A stretch of 64,000 bases of DNA from positions 12,648,001 to 12,712,000 of the forward strand of contig NC_003282.8 in the NCBI RefSeq assembly GCF_000002985.6, read 5' to 3'. A program made the position numbers and the translations under genes. This document shows, piece by piece, positions 1 to 11,400 of the stretch. Below the pieces are notes generated by a model, which searched no databases, was not told the DNA's origin, and worked only from the letters and a program-made list of their open reading frames with translations. Source of the stretch: Caenorhabditis elegans (lineage: Eukaryota > Nematoda > Chromadorea > Rhabditida > Rhabditidae). Numbering within the stretch: the stretch's first letter is position 1; every line of letters starts with the position of its first letter.

Positions 1-70
1 TCAATTTTTCGTCAAAATACCAAAACAAAACCAAAAAAGTCGCAGCCCTGCTCCTAACCTCATATTTCAG

Positions 71-2432
71 TCACTTCAAATCCTACATCGACATAATCTC
101 GAATTTCATTCCCCAAGTGATCTTCCTCTCGTGTATATTCATTTATCTGTGCATTCAAATCATTGTGAAATGGATTTTCTTCAGTGTAAATGCCGAAAAC
201 GTATTTGGTTTCGAGTATCCAGGTTTGAGAAGTCAATCGATTAAAAATTCTGAATTAAAAACCATTTAAGGTTCCCATTGTGCACCATCACTGCTCATTG
301 GTCTCATCAATATGTTCATGTTCAAAAAAAGAAATGAAGGATATTTGAATGAAAATGGAGAAGTTTACTCGAATTGTCATCTTGGCTATTGGTATCCAAA
401 TCAGGTATATTTGTGTTGTTTTCGGAAAAAAAAGGGAAATTTTGCCAACTTTTTCAAAATTATTGTGTATTACTTGGTATGAAGGAAACAATCAACAATT
501 GTTTGTTTTTTAGTCAAATTTTTTTTTTGCAACAGCCCAAGTAAAATAAGGCAAACACGAAACTATTCAAAATGCAATAATATTTCAGCGACTCGTCGAA
601 ACAATTCTCATTTCAATTTCACTTGCATGTATTCCTATTATGCTTTTTGGCAAACCACTTTGGGTTCGATTCGTCACTTCGAAACGCCACAAGCTTCAGG
701 AAAATAAGAGTTTGAAAAGTTTGCGAAGGAATGGAACTACCGTCAGTGCTCCAACGAGCCCGGTTGTCGATGCAGGACCACCGAGATTTGTATGTTTTAA
801 TATGTGCGACATATTGCCGATTGAAATTGAAATTCTGAAATTTCCAAAAAACAGTGCAAAACCACAATTTGTCCAAAATGTTCGGCAATTGCCGTTTTTC
901 CGGCAAATTCGGCGCCTTGCCGGAAATTTCAATTCCGGCCATTTGTAGATTTTACAAAGATTTCTTAAAATGCTCTATAAAAACTATTAATCTTTTTTTA
1001 TAGGAAGACGCAGAACTATTACTAGCTGATGAACTCGACATTGGAGAAGACATTCATCATTCACTATCTGACATTTTTGTGCATCAAGCAATTCACACAA
1101 TTGAGTTCGTACTTGGATGTGTATCTCATACGGCTTCATATCTTCGTCTTTGGGCATTATCGTTGGCTCATGCACGTTAGTTATCTTTTTTCATTCCCGA
1201 TTAATTAAAATAATTATATTTTTTCAGAGCTCTCGGAAGTAATGTGGCATATGGTACTCATTCAGGGAATTCATACAGTCGATCATATTGAAAATGAGAC
1301 TATTGCGATGTGTTTGAAGCCGGTTGTTGCTTGTGTTGTACGTTTTTTTTTGGATTATAAGTTAGAATATTTGAAAAAAAATCAGAAATTGTATACTGCA
1401 CTTTTGCGAAAAATTTTCAAACGGCTAAATTAATTTTAATTTTCCAGAAACATGATGGTTACTGTAGCGCGACCAAAGCTTCGATTTTCTTTTAATTAAT
1501 TTTTTTGGAAGTTTTAGAACTCTTTTTCGTTTATAAAACGGATTTATATGTTAGTTGAAAATGTAAAAAATTCAAAAAAAAATCACAAAAATTGCTATCA
1601 AAATACAGTTGCAATTTAACAAATACTATAGCTGTGAGAAAATTTAAAGATTTTTCTGATTTTTTTTTCCAATTTGTATTAAAAGTGTTTTCATTAATTA
1701 TTGACTTGAAACGGAACTAATCAGACATTTTTTCACAACAAAAAAGTTTTCTTTTAATTTTTAATCATTGATTTTTAGGGCTATTTTAGTGCTTCAGCTA
1801 TTTTTTTTTTCTGCTTAACAAGTCTTCTTTATGGAAAAACGTATGAAAAAGAGAAAGTGTATGTTTCAAATTTATAACCGAAAAAATGAAGAAAAACCGG
1901 TTAATATAGCCGGAATACGCAAATATATCGAAACTAGATCACTGATTTGAACGGGAATTCTAAAATAATTCAAAATTGAAAAAAAAAACATATCATAAAA
2001 AAATTTTACAGTTAAATTGGGTATATTGAGACTGTTTTCTGTCATTTAGGGAAAAACCACAGATGATACTCCAACGCTGGATAATTTTTTTTCTTTTGAA
2101 TATATTTGTCGCTCAGAAAATATTTATTTTAAGTACAGAAAATTGAAAAAAAAAAACTGCAATTTTTTTCATAAAAATCAATCCATAATTTTCAGGCATT
2201 CTTCATATTCGCATCGCTTTCCCTCTCAATTCTGATAATGATGGAAGGTCTATCTGCATTCTTGCATGCTCTACGTCTTCATTGGGTCGAATTCCAATCA
2301 AAATTCTATCTGGGAACAGGACACCCATTCCATGCATTTTATTTGAAAGAAAGTCTCGAAAATGCTCAACTAATTACTGAAGAAACCGATCGACTTGCTG
2401 ACATTTCCAGTGGTCAACACCTACATATTTAG
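71..2432 (+). CDS. vha-7: V-type ATPase a subunit, 3' part (5' end lies outside the window)
   Basis: C-terminal membrane half of the V0 'a' subunit, which forms the proton half-channels beside the c-ring of the vacuolar ATPase. Exons read: 71-222, 271-404, 589-789, 1004-1175, 1228-1337, 2196-2432, stop TAG at 2430-2432; all phases join. The final transmembrane region carries the family hallmark [14 protein letters not shown], whose Arg is required for proton transfer in known a subunits. It ends in hydrophobic [14 protein letters not shown] followed by the conserved [12 protein letters not shown]. The 858-nt last intron (1338-2195) is AT-rich with no recognisable gene. Family assignment is secure. 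The paralogue choice (vha-7 rather than vha-5, vha-6 or unc-32) rests on the neighbouring wdfy-3 and on memory of the C. elegans map. A possible weak poly(A) signal AATGAA lies at 2632-2637. Confidence 0.88.
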
Positions 2433-2760
2433 ATAGTAGTACTAATTTCTTTTTTCCAAAAAAAAACAACTCACCAAATTCTTAATTTTTTATTGCCAAA
2501 TGCCTTTGCCTGATCTGTGATTTTAAATGATTCTAGGAACTTTTAAAAGTATTTTTTAAATTTACCTCAGTTTTTCTTTGAGGATTCTGAAATATGTTGA
2601 TTGTTGTATTATATGATATTGCCCTTTATTGAATGAAATGTTTGTAGATTCTATTCAAGGCAGCGTGATTTATACAATTTATATGATCTTTTTTCTTTTT
2701 TTTTTGATTTTAGAAAACGGAAATGTGTATATAAAACCTCACAAAAAATGGGTTTCTCAA

Positions 2761-2832
2761 CCAATAAGCGATAAGCTCTGCCCACTTTTGAACCAATCAA
2801 CGGGAGTGGGCGGAGCTTGTCGCTGATTGGTC
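2761..2832. repeat. Short palindromic repeat
   Basis: An imperfect inverted repeat. CCAATAAGCGATAAGCTC on the left pairs with GAGCTTGTCGCTGATTGG on the right, and inner arms read CTGCCCAC and GTGGGCGG. It looks like a compact non-autonomous foldback element. A similar but not identical palindrome sits at 21660-21770. Confidence 0.6.
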
Positions 2833-2903
2833 CTGCAGTTCTCATTTGAAGGGAATTCAAAAATTTAGCGGAGTATATATACTCTTGCATTTCCCCTATT
2901 ACA

Positions 2904-3228
2904 TGAACACTGCATTCTGATAATGCGTATTGTAGTACATATTTGACGAGCAAAATATCTCGTAGCGAAAGCTACAGTATTTCTTAAATGACTACTGTAG
3001 CGCTTGTGTCGATTTACGAAAGTCATTTATTTTTGAACAGTGGCAGCGATATTCCATTTTTGCTTAATTTTAATACATATTCTATGGATGAAAAAATTAT
3101 CAAAATTCATTTCGAAAATCGACACGAGAGCTACAGTAGTCATTTAAAGAATTACTGTAGTTTTCGCTACGAGATATTTTGCGCGTCAAATAAGTTGCGC
3201 AATACGCATTCTTAGAATATTGTGTTCT
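2904..3228. repeat. Foldback MITE-like element, family A (full length)
   Basis: Terminal inverted arms of about 100 bp. The left arm contains AATGCGTATTG, CAAAATATCTCGTAGCGAAA, ACTACTGTAGCGCTTGTG and TCGATTTACG; the right arm carries the complements in reverse order and ends in ATTGTGTTCTCG. Other copies lie at 6100-6332, 6985-7160 (left half), 16310-16440 (right half) and 57975-58325. No ORF is present, so it is non-autonomous. Confidence 0.85.
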
Positions 3229-4044
3229 CGTAATATCTGTGTTTGTAGAGTAGAGGCCACCCATCTAGAATGCCCTCCTCTAGTGTTCTATCCCTTAATA
3301 TATTCATTCATCAGCTGGCGAGTGAGAAGGTGACGCCATTGGTGGCCCATCACCTCCTCCGGCCTATTTAACCAGTAAATGAATGTATTAAATACTATAC
3401 TTAAGAATGATAAACAGCTTAGGATTTCCTACAACAACTTATGAATCTAATTTAGACAATGCGCCAATTTCCAGCACTTCGACCCTCATTTTTCCAGCGA
3501 AAACGATCCAATTCAAGCCAAAAAAAGAGTGAATTACATATATATTTCTGTTTCTCAAATCTCTCCCCAATTTGAACACTTTCTCTTCTCAAAAATTGCT
3601 TCAATTCGGGTTTGCATTCAAAGAGAAAAACGAAGAAGAAGACGTAGGCCAACACAACTAGAATAAGAAAATGTGTGCTCTTACAAAGAGAGAATTAGAG
3701 AAAACATTCAAAATTGTTTTCTGTTTCTTCCTTTTTCTGTCATCTTCCTCTTGTTTTGAAGGCGTGCATCTATTCGAGGAGAGAGAAAATGAGAGAGAGA
3801 GAAACAAAATTCCATCCTTTTCTGAGCTTTTCCTCGTCTTTTTCTCTGCGGCTCTCACTCTTAGTATTGGATTTTTTCGGGTTTTCGAGATCCAAATTAG
3901 GCTAGTTTTCAAAGTGCTTCACATTTCCTGCTCATCATACACTTTTCTTTGGCGTTTCTTTTGGCTCTTGGAGCAGATTATTTTAATAGAATTTCACCTT
4001 AGAGGTGAACAGCTGATATTATCCAGACGCGAACTTTTGCGATT

Positions 4045-4290
4045 TCTGCGCCAAAAGTACGGGTCTCGAAACGATAAATTGTTGTAAAACGCAAAAAAGT
4101 ATGAGCCTTTAAAGAGTACTGTAATTTCAAACACGTGTTTTTATAGGAATATCAAAAACCTATGAAAAGTCGATAAAAACTCCGCAGCAATAAAAGTTTG
4201 AAGTTATCGTACTCTTTAAAGGCGCACGCTTTTTCGCACTTGGCAAAAATTGTCGAGTCGAGACCGGGTATTGTATTTTTGGCCCAAAAA
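4045..4290. repeat. Inverted repeat element, family B
   Basis: Arms 4049-4130 and 4203-4283 are complementary: GCGCCAAAAGTACGGGTCTCG and AGCCTTTAAAGAGTAC on the left match GTACTCTTTAAAGGC and CGAGACCGGGTA on the right. No coding potential. It overlaps the end of an open frame (3671-4087) that I judge spurious. Confidence 0.75.
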
Positions 4291-4374
4291 ATGAACATTT
4301 CGCGCCTGGGTAATAGAAACTATTTTAAATATTTTTTTAACGGGAAATAAATTTTTTAAAAGTTCGAAAAATCA

Positions 4375-5085
4375 TAAGCTACAGAGTGGACTTTTTTTTC
4401 AAAAAAAAAAAAAATTATTGAAGTATATTTTTAAAGTACAGAAGATTCCCAAATAATTGTTTAAAAAGAATAAACCAAGATATGGGCGGAGCCTATCGTT
4501 TAGATATTTGGCATCTTAAAAATGTTAGAAAGAGGCCCCGCCTATTTCTTGGCTCTTTTTTGTTCCGCTTTCTTATAAATTTGGCGGCCCACTTTAAATG
4601 AAAAGATATGAAAGCCTATTTTTGAAAAATATTACACTTCAAATTTATATTGAAAATCGGGGCTTTATTTTCTGGAAAAAAGGAAAGGCGCATATTTTAT
4701 AGTTTTTCTTTGAGTGTTTATACCCACCCAAAATCTATCTAAATTCACAAAAAAAAAACGTGGAGCAAATTATAAAAATTGAATTTCCGGCCTCTGAAAG
4801 CTGAAAATTAAAAATTTCAGCTGAAATTAGCCTTTTCCGAAAATTTGAACAACCATATAACAATTTTGAGAAACTTTCAACATTTCTTTTAAAAAAGCCA
4901 AGAGATAGGCGGGCCCTCTTTTTAACATTTTTGAGATGCCAAACATCTAAACGTTAGGCTCCGCCCACATCTTGGATTATTCTTGTTTAAAAATTCATTG
5001 GGAATCTTCCGTACTTTTGACAATATACTCCAATAAATATTTGTATTTTTTGAAAAAAAAAAAACGTCCACCTTGGAGCTTATAA
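4375..5085. repeat. Long inverted repeat element, family C
   Basis: About 710 bp. The outer arms (4377-4450 and 5000-5080) share GTACAGAAGATTCCC against GGGAATCTTCCGTAC. The inner arms share CCAAGATATGGGCGGAGCC and AGGCTCCGCCCACATCTTGG. Fragments carrying the same 'aagaaatgggcggggcc' motif recur near 43020-43090, 45790-45845, 49185-49215 and 51495-51530, all inside introns of the CCDC66-like gene. Confidence 0.8.
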
Positions 5086-5488
5086 TTCAGGCTTTTGGGT
5101 CTTTCAGGGCAATAAAAAATTACAGAAAATTTTGCTACTCTATTTTTCTAAATTTTCTCTATTTTCCCTTATTATTCCGTCCAAAAACGAAAAAAATAAA
5201 AAAAGACCACTTGACACAAATTTCCGATGTTTTATTTGCCATTTCCCGGGTGAAGGGGGTAGGGGGTCTCTTTGATCCTGGGTCTCGTGGCCGAGATTCC
5301 GACACACGCCAGATCCTAGGCCACTCGATATTTCTTTTTTGTTTCAAGCGATTATTGGATTATCTCGTGGAAACTTGAGTTTTTAATCGATTTTTATTGC
5401 AGAAAACTAGTGGAGCACTCAATTAAAGTGATAATAATCAATTGAAACGAGTGATTTCAACGAATGAGCCGACGAAACGTGTAAAGAA

Positions 5489-8400
5489 ATGGAGACTCGC
5501 GATGAGCGAACACTTTCTCTTCTCCATTTGCGAAAAACGTTCTCCGAATATCTGAAAATTCCAGTATCAGGCAGTCGAAGCAATGATCCTTCAAGACTTT
5601 TGCCTCTTTTTCACAAGGTAAGCAATTTTTCTTGGATTTTTTTCCACAAAATGTTTATAAACAATATTCCACAGGTCATGTCAATGTACACACCACAACA
5701 ATTAAATGCGGAATTCAAAGAAGTCGTTCATTTTGCCACGTTTTTGTGCAGTGTTCTTGTTAAAGAAGTTCGACAGAGAGCCGCGAGTACTGGAACTATT
5801 GAGGCAGCACAAAGTATCGCAGAATTCCTGAGGCCTGGAACAGAACTGAAAGGATACACGATTTTAGAGGCGATTCGGTTTTTGTTGTCTTCGTGAGTTT
5901 TATATTTTGATGAAAAAAAAAAAACAAAAATTATTTTTAATTCGGACCGAAAAGTGTTTTTAAAAAAATCATTTAAAACTTTCTCAAAATTCAAAACACA
6001 CAGAAAAAGAAACATGTAAAACGAATATGATCTAGCTTCTTTTTCATGTGAAATATTCAAAACAAAAAAAAACATAATTTTATACTGAACTATATTTGGC
6101 ACACAAAATATCTTGTAGCGAAAACTACAGTAATTATTTAAATGACTATTGTAGCGCTTGTGTACTTATTGAGAGAATATTAAAATTGAGGAGAATATGA
6201 GAAGATAATACCAAAAAATTAATGAAAATAGAATATCGATGTTAATGTTCGAAAAAGAATTCAATTCAAAAATTGCTACGAGATTTTTTACGCGTCAACT
6301 ATGTTGAGAAATAGAATTTTGTGTTCTCATAATAATAGAAAGTTGAGAAAATCCTTTTTCGTAAAAAAAATACCAGCGTTTCTTTTTCACAGTTATTTTT
6401 GAAATTTCTGAACGAAAACTATGAAAAATTAGCATTTTGAATACCTCATTTGAAAAAAACTATTTCAATTATTATATCTTTAAATTAATTTCAGAGAAGA
6501 TGAAATAATGATAGACGCTGCGTGTAAAGTATCACTTCCATCAACTCTTGTGAAGACCATTTACTTATTTTTCGATCTTCCCGCAGCTGCGACTACAGTT
6601 ACTGTAACAGATTTAACAGAGAATGCAACAGAAACAGAAGACGAAATGTTGAAGAATAATGAGAAGCTTCACGATATGATTGGACAGATTATGGAGGGAT
6701 TGTGTAGATTCAAGTTGGTTTTTGTTTGAAATTATATTGACTTTAAATCGGAAATTTACAGATGTGTCAGTGAGGAATTGGTGAGGAAGGATGACTTACT
6801 GCTACTTTTTGTTGGAACAACGTCTCAAGTTGCCGAAGCGAATAATTGTTGGAGAAAACTATGTGCAAGACTTTTGGAAGTTATTGCAGATAAGGTAGAA
6901 TTTATTTTTGAAAATTATAAATAGGAAGCGTCAATGTGAAATTTGTTTCAAAAAAAGTTGATATTTTCAAAAAATTATTATTACGGTAACACTAAATTCT
7001 GATAATGCGTACTGCACAACTTATAAGACGCGCAAAATATCTCGTAGCAAAACACTAAAGTAACCCTTTAGATGACTACTGTAGCGCCGGTGCCGATTTA
7101 CGGAAATAATTTATTAATCGATGAAAATATTCAATGAAAACACAAAAATTGAAAAAAAATCGATTTAAATCGGCTGAAAACACTGAGAACTCACCATCAG
7201 AAGTATAGTGTGAGAAAAAGTGAAATATTGTGCTTTAAATTATTATTTTTTAAATTAATTAAAATTATTTTTTTAAAGAATTAAAAAAAAATTAATTTGC
7301 AAAACTTTTTAAATATTAATGGACGTTGTAAAAAAATCATCTGAATATTCTTTGAAAAAACACAAATATCGTTGAAAGTTATAAGAGTGAAACCCTGATA
7401 AAGTTAAAATGATAAAATTTCTCTCATCATGAATGGGAGAAATAAGAAATTTATTCCGTCTTGAATTGACTCGTTAAAATTTTTTTTGAATATTTTCACA
7501 CAGGATTTGAAGTTGAATTTGAAACAAATTGGAAAAAAAAATCAAATTTTCAGTCAATCACGAATGCCGTTATCAAATATGTAATTGTCAAGAAATGCGT
7601 TCGAATATTTGTCAAAAATCTCTCCTCAGCACCTTCAAACTCACATTCTGATGCCCAGAAAACTGCGGAATCAATTATTTGCCTTTCGTGTTTTTTGAAG
7701 GTATAACTAATTAACTAAATGATAATATTTTTCCAATCAACATTTTCTAGAATTCTGCATATCTAACCGATCAACTATTGGACGAATTTTACGAAGCCGA
7801 TGGGTATACGGTCATCAAGGATTTCCTATTAAAGTGATTCAAATTGAAGATTAGTTTTACAATTAATATCATAGTTTCAGAAGTGAAACTGACAATGAAA
7901 TTGTTCGAAACATTCTCCTCATGGCAATATCATTGGTGAATAGTGGGAAATTTGAAATTACACCACAGTATACTTCTGGTCTCGTACAACTTCCCGCATT
8001 TCAACTACCAATTCCTGCTGGAAATGGGCTCAGTGTACGGAATCTCAACGCATTTGCACTTCTTTATCACGTTTTTCTAGAGGTTTGGAAAATTTTTAAT
8101 TAAAAAAAAATGATTTCAAAAAGAAATCGTATTTTCAGAGCACCTCCGAATCCACGTCATGTACTGTAATTGACATACTACACTCTATTTATACATGTGA
8201 TCCGGCCAATTATTTTATTCTTGATAAGGAATATCCGTTATCAATATTCATTGATCAACTGGAACGAAAGCCTCATGCAGTACGAGTTAAACTGCTCGAG
8301 CTCATCGAATTTGCAGTTTTTCAATTGAGCCATATTCCGTGTAGAGAGCTCATTAGGTAAATTTTAGAGCACACAATTATTGGAGTAATAGATAACCAAA

Positions 8401-11400
8401 AAAAAGGTGTAGATCATGCCACGCAGGGCTCTCACAAAACAGTTTGAATGAAATTTTGCGTATAAAATTTTTTTTTCGGAAAACCGAACTTTTGTGTTTC
8501 AGCTTCTGGGGTTTTTCAAATTGAAATATCATTTTTTTTGAGTTTTATGGGTTTTATTTTCGGTCTCCGAACTTGAAAAATTGGGTTTTTCGGTTTTCAA
8601 AAAATTTTTAAAATTTTTGACAATTGCCTATTTTCAAAATTTCCGGCAATCGGCAATTTGGCAATTGCCGGTTTTGTGAACATTCGGCAATTGGCAATTC
8701 CGGCAATTGTCGGTTTTCAAAATTTTCGGCAATTTCCGGCAATATAAAACTTTCTTTTAAGAATTAGAAAAATATTTCCAAATTTTGAAGACTTTTTCTC
8801 GAAAAATAGATTTTTTGAAAAAAAAAACCAGAAAAAAAAAGTTTCTCAAATTCTTATCAAATTCCACAATTTTTCAGCTTATGCGTCCTTCTAAAAACCG
8901 AAATATCGGCTGGAAAAACTGCAATGTGCACGATAATTGTTCAAATGTGCTTCAAATTGATCACAGTGGATGCTATAATTAAAGTAATAATTAATCAATA
9001 ATTTTCCATTTTCCAATACTAAAACTTTCAGGATGCATTCCGTGAAGTTGGACTACTAGATGCTCTTTGTTTCATAATTCGAAGAATGTTTGAAATGTAT
9101 GAAAAGAATATTCAAAATGCTTCATTCACTGTGACATCAACATCATCTCGATCACAGGATCAATTGAAATTATCACTGTTGACAACTGATTTGTTAACGA
9201 TTATTATTAAAAATAACACTGAGAATGGGAAACTTTTCACTGAATGTTTCGGAGCAAAACTTTTAATTGAAATTGTTTGTGGTAGGTTTTTTTTTCGAAA
9301 AATAAATTTGAATACGTTTTTTTCTGGGATTAACAGAAAAAATCTAATAATTTTAAATTTTGAAAAATGATCATATTCGAAAAATTCAATGCTAATTTTT
9401 CTATCGTTTTATTGAAAAAAAATTATTTTTTAATTTTCTATTAAAAAGGTTTTTGGAATTTACTAACAAAAATCTGACAGTGAGCATTTTTTGAAAAATT
9501 TCAATTAAATAACAAAAAAAATCAAAAAATTTTTACATGCTTTTTAACTTTTAATAAATAAACCGAAAATGTGAAAAACTACAAAGAAGCCGCAAAACTA
9601 TCAATTTTCAGTTTTTTTTTTAATTCTAAAATCCACAGATTTTTCTAATTTTACAAAAAATATTATCAAATTTTTTTAAAATTTACTTTAAAAATAGAGG
9701 AATTTCTTTAAAGCTGTAAATGTTTTCCTTCGAAAAATAGAACACGACTTATTTTTTTCAAAAATTTTGCAACAAAAAAAATTAAATTTCTTCAAACACA
9801 CATTTCATAAAATAAAAAAAAAGAATTTCCAGGTTTTTTAAACGAATTTTTTTAAAAGTACACACGAATTCAAAAATACCTAAATTTTAAAAATATTTTC
9901 AGAAGTGAACGAAGAATGGAGAAGCTCATTACTACAACTTGTCAAGCAATTGCTCATTGTTGCTCCAACGGATCAGTATATTATGCATCTTGTTAATGTA
10001 ATAATAGTTTTTTTTTTTTAAATTTTTTCCATAAAAGACTCTAAGTTCCAGACGCTACAAGATCGTATTCCAATTGAAAATTTGGAGGTGATGTTTAGTC
10101 TGCTCAAGGTATTTTTATCAAATTTTATCAATTCCTCAATTTTAAATATCAAACTATTCAGGCACTACTGGGAGTTGTCCGTGAATCGCACAAAGTTCGA
10201 ATTCAATTCCGAAAATCTGGTGGATTCCTAGCACTGTCGGCTCTTCTTTTGGGTCTCGAGAAGAGATTTACAGATTTACATCCAGCTGGAGATGGAAGAA
10301 TACCGAGGGAGCAATGCCAAATGCTCGAATTTGTGCATATCATTTTCAAAGTTTTTACTTTGAGCATGCGATTTGAGCCTTCGAATGCCAAGTATTTCTC
10401 GACAGAGGTAGAAACATTTTTGCAAAATGAAATTGTAAAATGTGAAAAAAAATTAGAAAAACTAATTAATATAGTACCTATATAGGATAATGAAAAACTG
10501 ACGAAACTAGGTCGTTAAAAACCCCTAATTTCTTTCCAGATAACATGGGACAGCATCACATCTCTCCTCCGGCTTACATCAATTTTCAACGAATCCACCG
10601 TAATATCAATTGAAGAAACTGAATGGAAATCTCTGACTCACACAGACCTGGCATCAGAAATTGCTGCCTGTCATGAAGTTTTTCGATTAGATGATAATAT
10701 TGAAGCTGGAAATGTTCCGAAAGGAATGCCATTCAATATTTATTTTGGATGTTATGTGTGTCGATTGATATTTAATATGGCACTGGATAATTATGAGAAA
10801 ATGACAAGTGATATTAGATGGAATGATGATGGTGCATCATTGGAAGAATCAATTGTTTCATGGACTTCATCACTTTTAGTACATCCTGGAGCAATTATTT
10901 CGATGCTTTGCCTACTACCATCAATATCTGCATCTTCTATGAAATGGACTATTGCAGCACAATACTATGTTTCACTTTTACTCAAAGCAATTCTTAAATC
11001 GGAAAGAAATCAGCAGATAATGTGTCAAGTTGATATGCCGAAACATTTGTTGAGGATTGCTGAAAAACTATTTCTCACTGAAAATCATATTCTTCTACAG
11101 CCATTTTATTATCTTCTCGAACGGCTCAGCTATCAATCATTGACTCCTAATCAGTTGAGGTAAAAGTTTCATTCAGAAAAATGTGGAAAATTTAATTAGT
11201 GGAAACTAGAATAAACTCTTTTTTATGGAAAGATTTTCCTCGAAAAAATCTTTCTGAAAATTTTTCTTTTTCATGAAAAAAATTAATAAATTTATCCACA
11301 AAATAAAAAAATAAATAGAAAAATTATCTTTAAAAAATATTTTTTTTGCGGAAATAAAAAAAAATTTAATAAAAATAGTTCCTAGAAGTTTCGATAAAAC

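Larger units (their letters stand above)
2433..5488. other. Repeat-rich intergenic region between vha-7 and wdfy-3
   Basis: About 3 kb without a supported gene. It holds the vha-7 3' UTR, a small palindrome (2761-2832), a foldback element (2904-3228), a GC-richer structured patch (3245-3385), purine-rich simple sequence near 3780-3810, and two further inverted repeats (4045-4290 and 4375-5085). The wdfy-3 promoter and 5' UTR should lie in the last 400 bp. A splice or trans-splice acceptor (TTTTATTGCAG) ends at 5402, 86 nt before the wdfy-3 start codon. Confidence 0.7.

Noticed and set aside
619..948. Roughly 100-codon frames on both strands around vha-7 exon 3
   Set aside because: The plus frame is the real exon 589-789 read through its donor; the minus frames are its shadow.
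3671..4087. 138-codon open frame upstream of wdfy-3
   Set aside because: Phe/Ser/Leu and Glu/Arg runs come from CT/AG-rich simple DNA, the 3' part lies in an inverted repeat, and no splice or family signature is seen.
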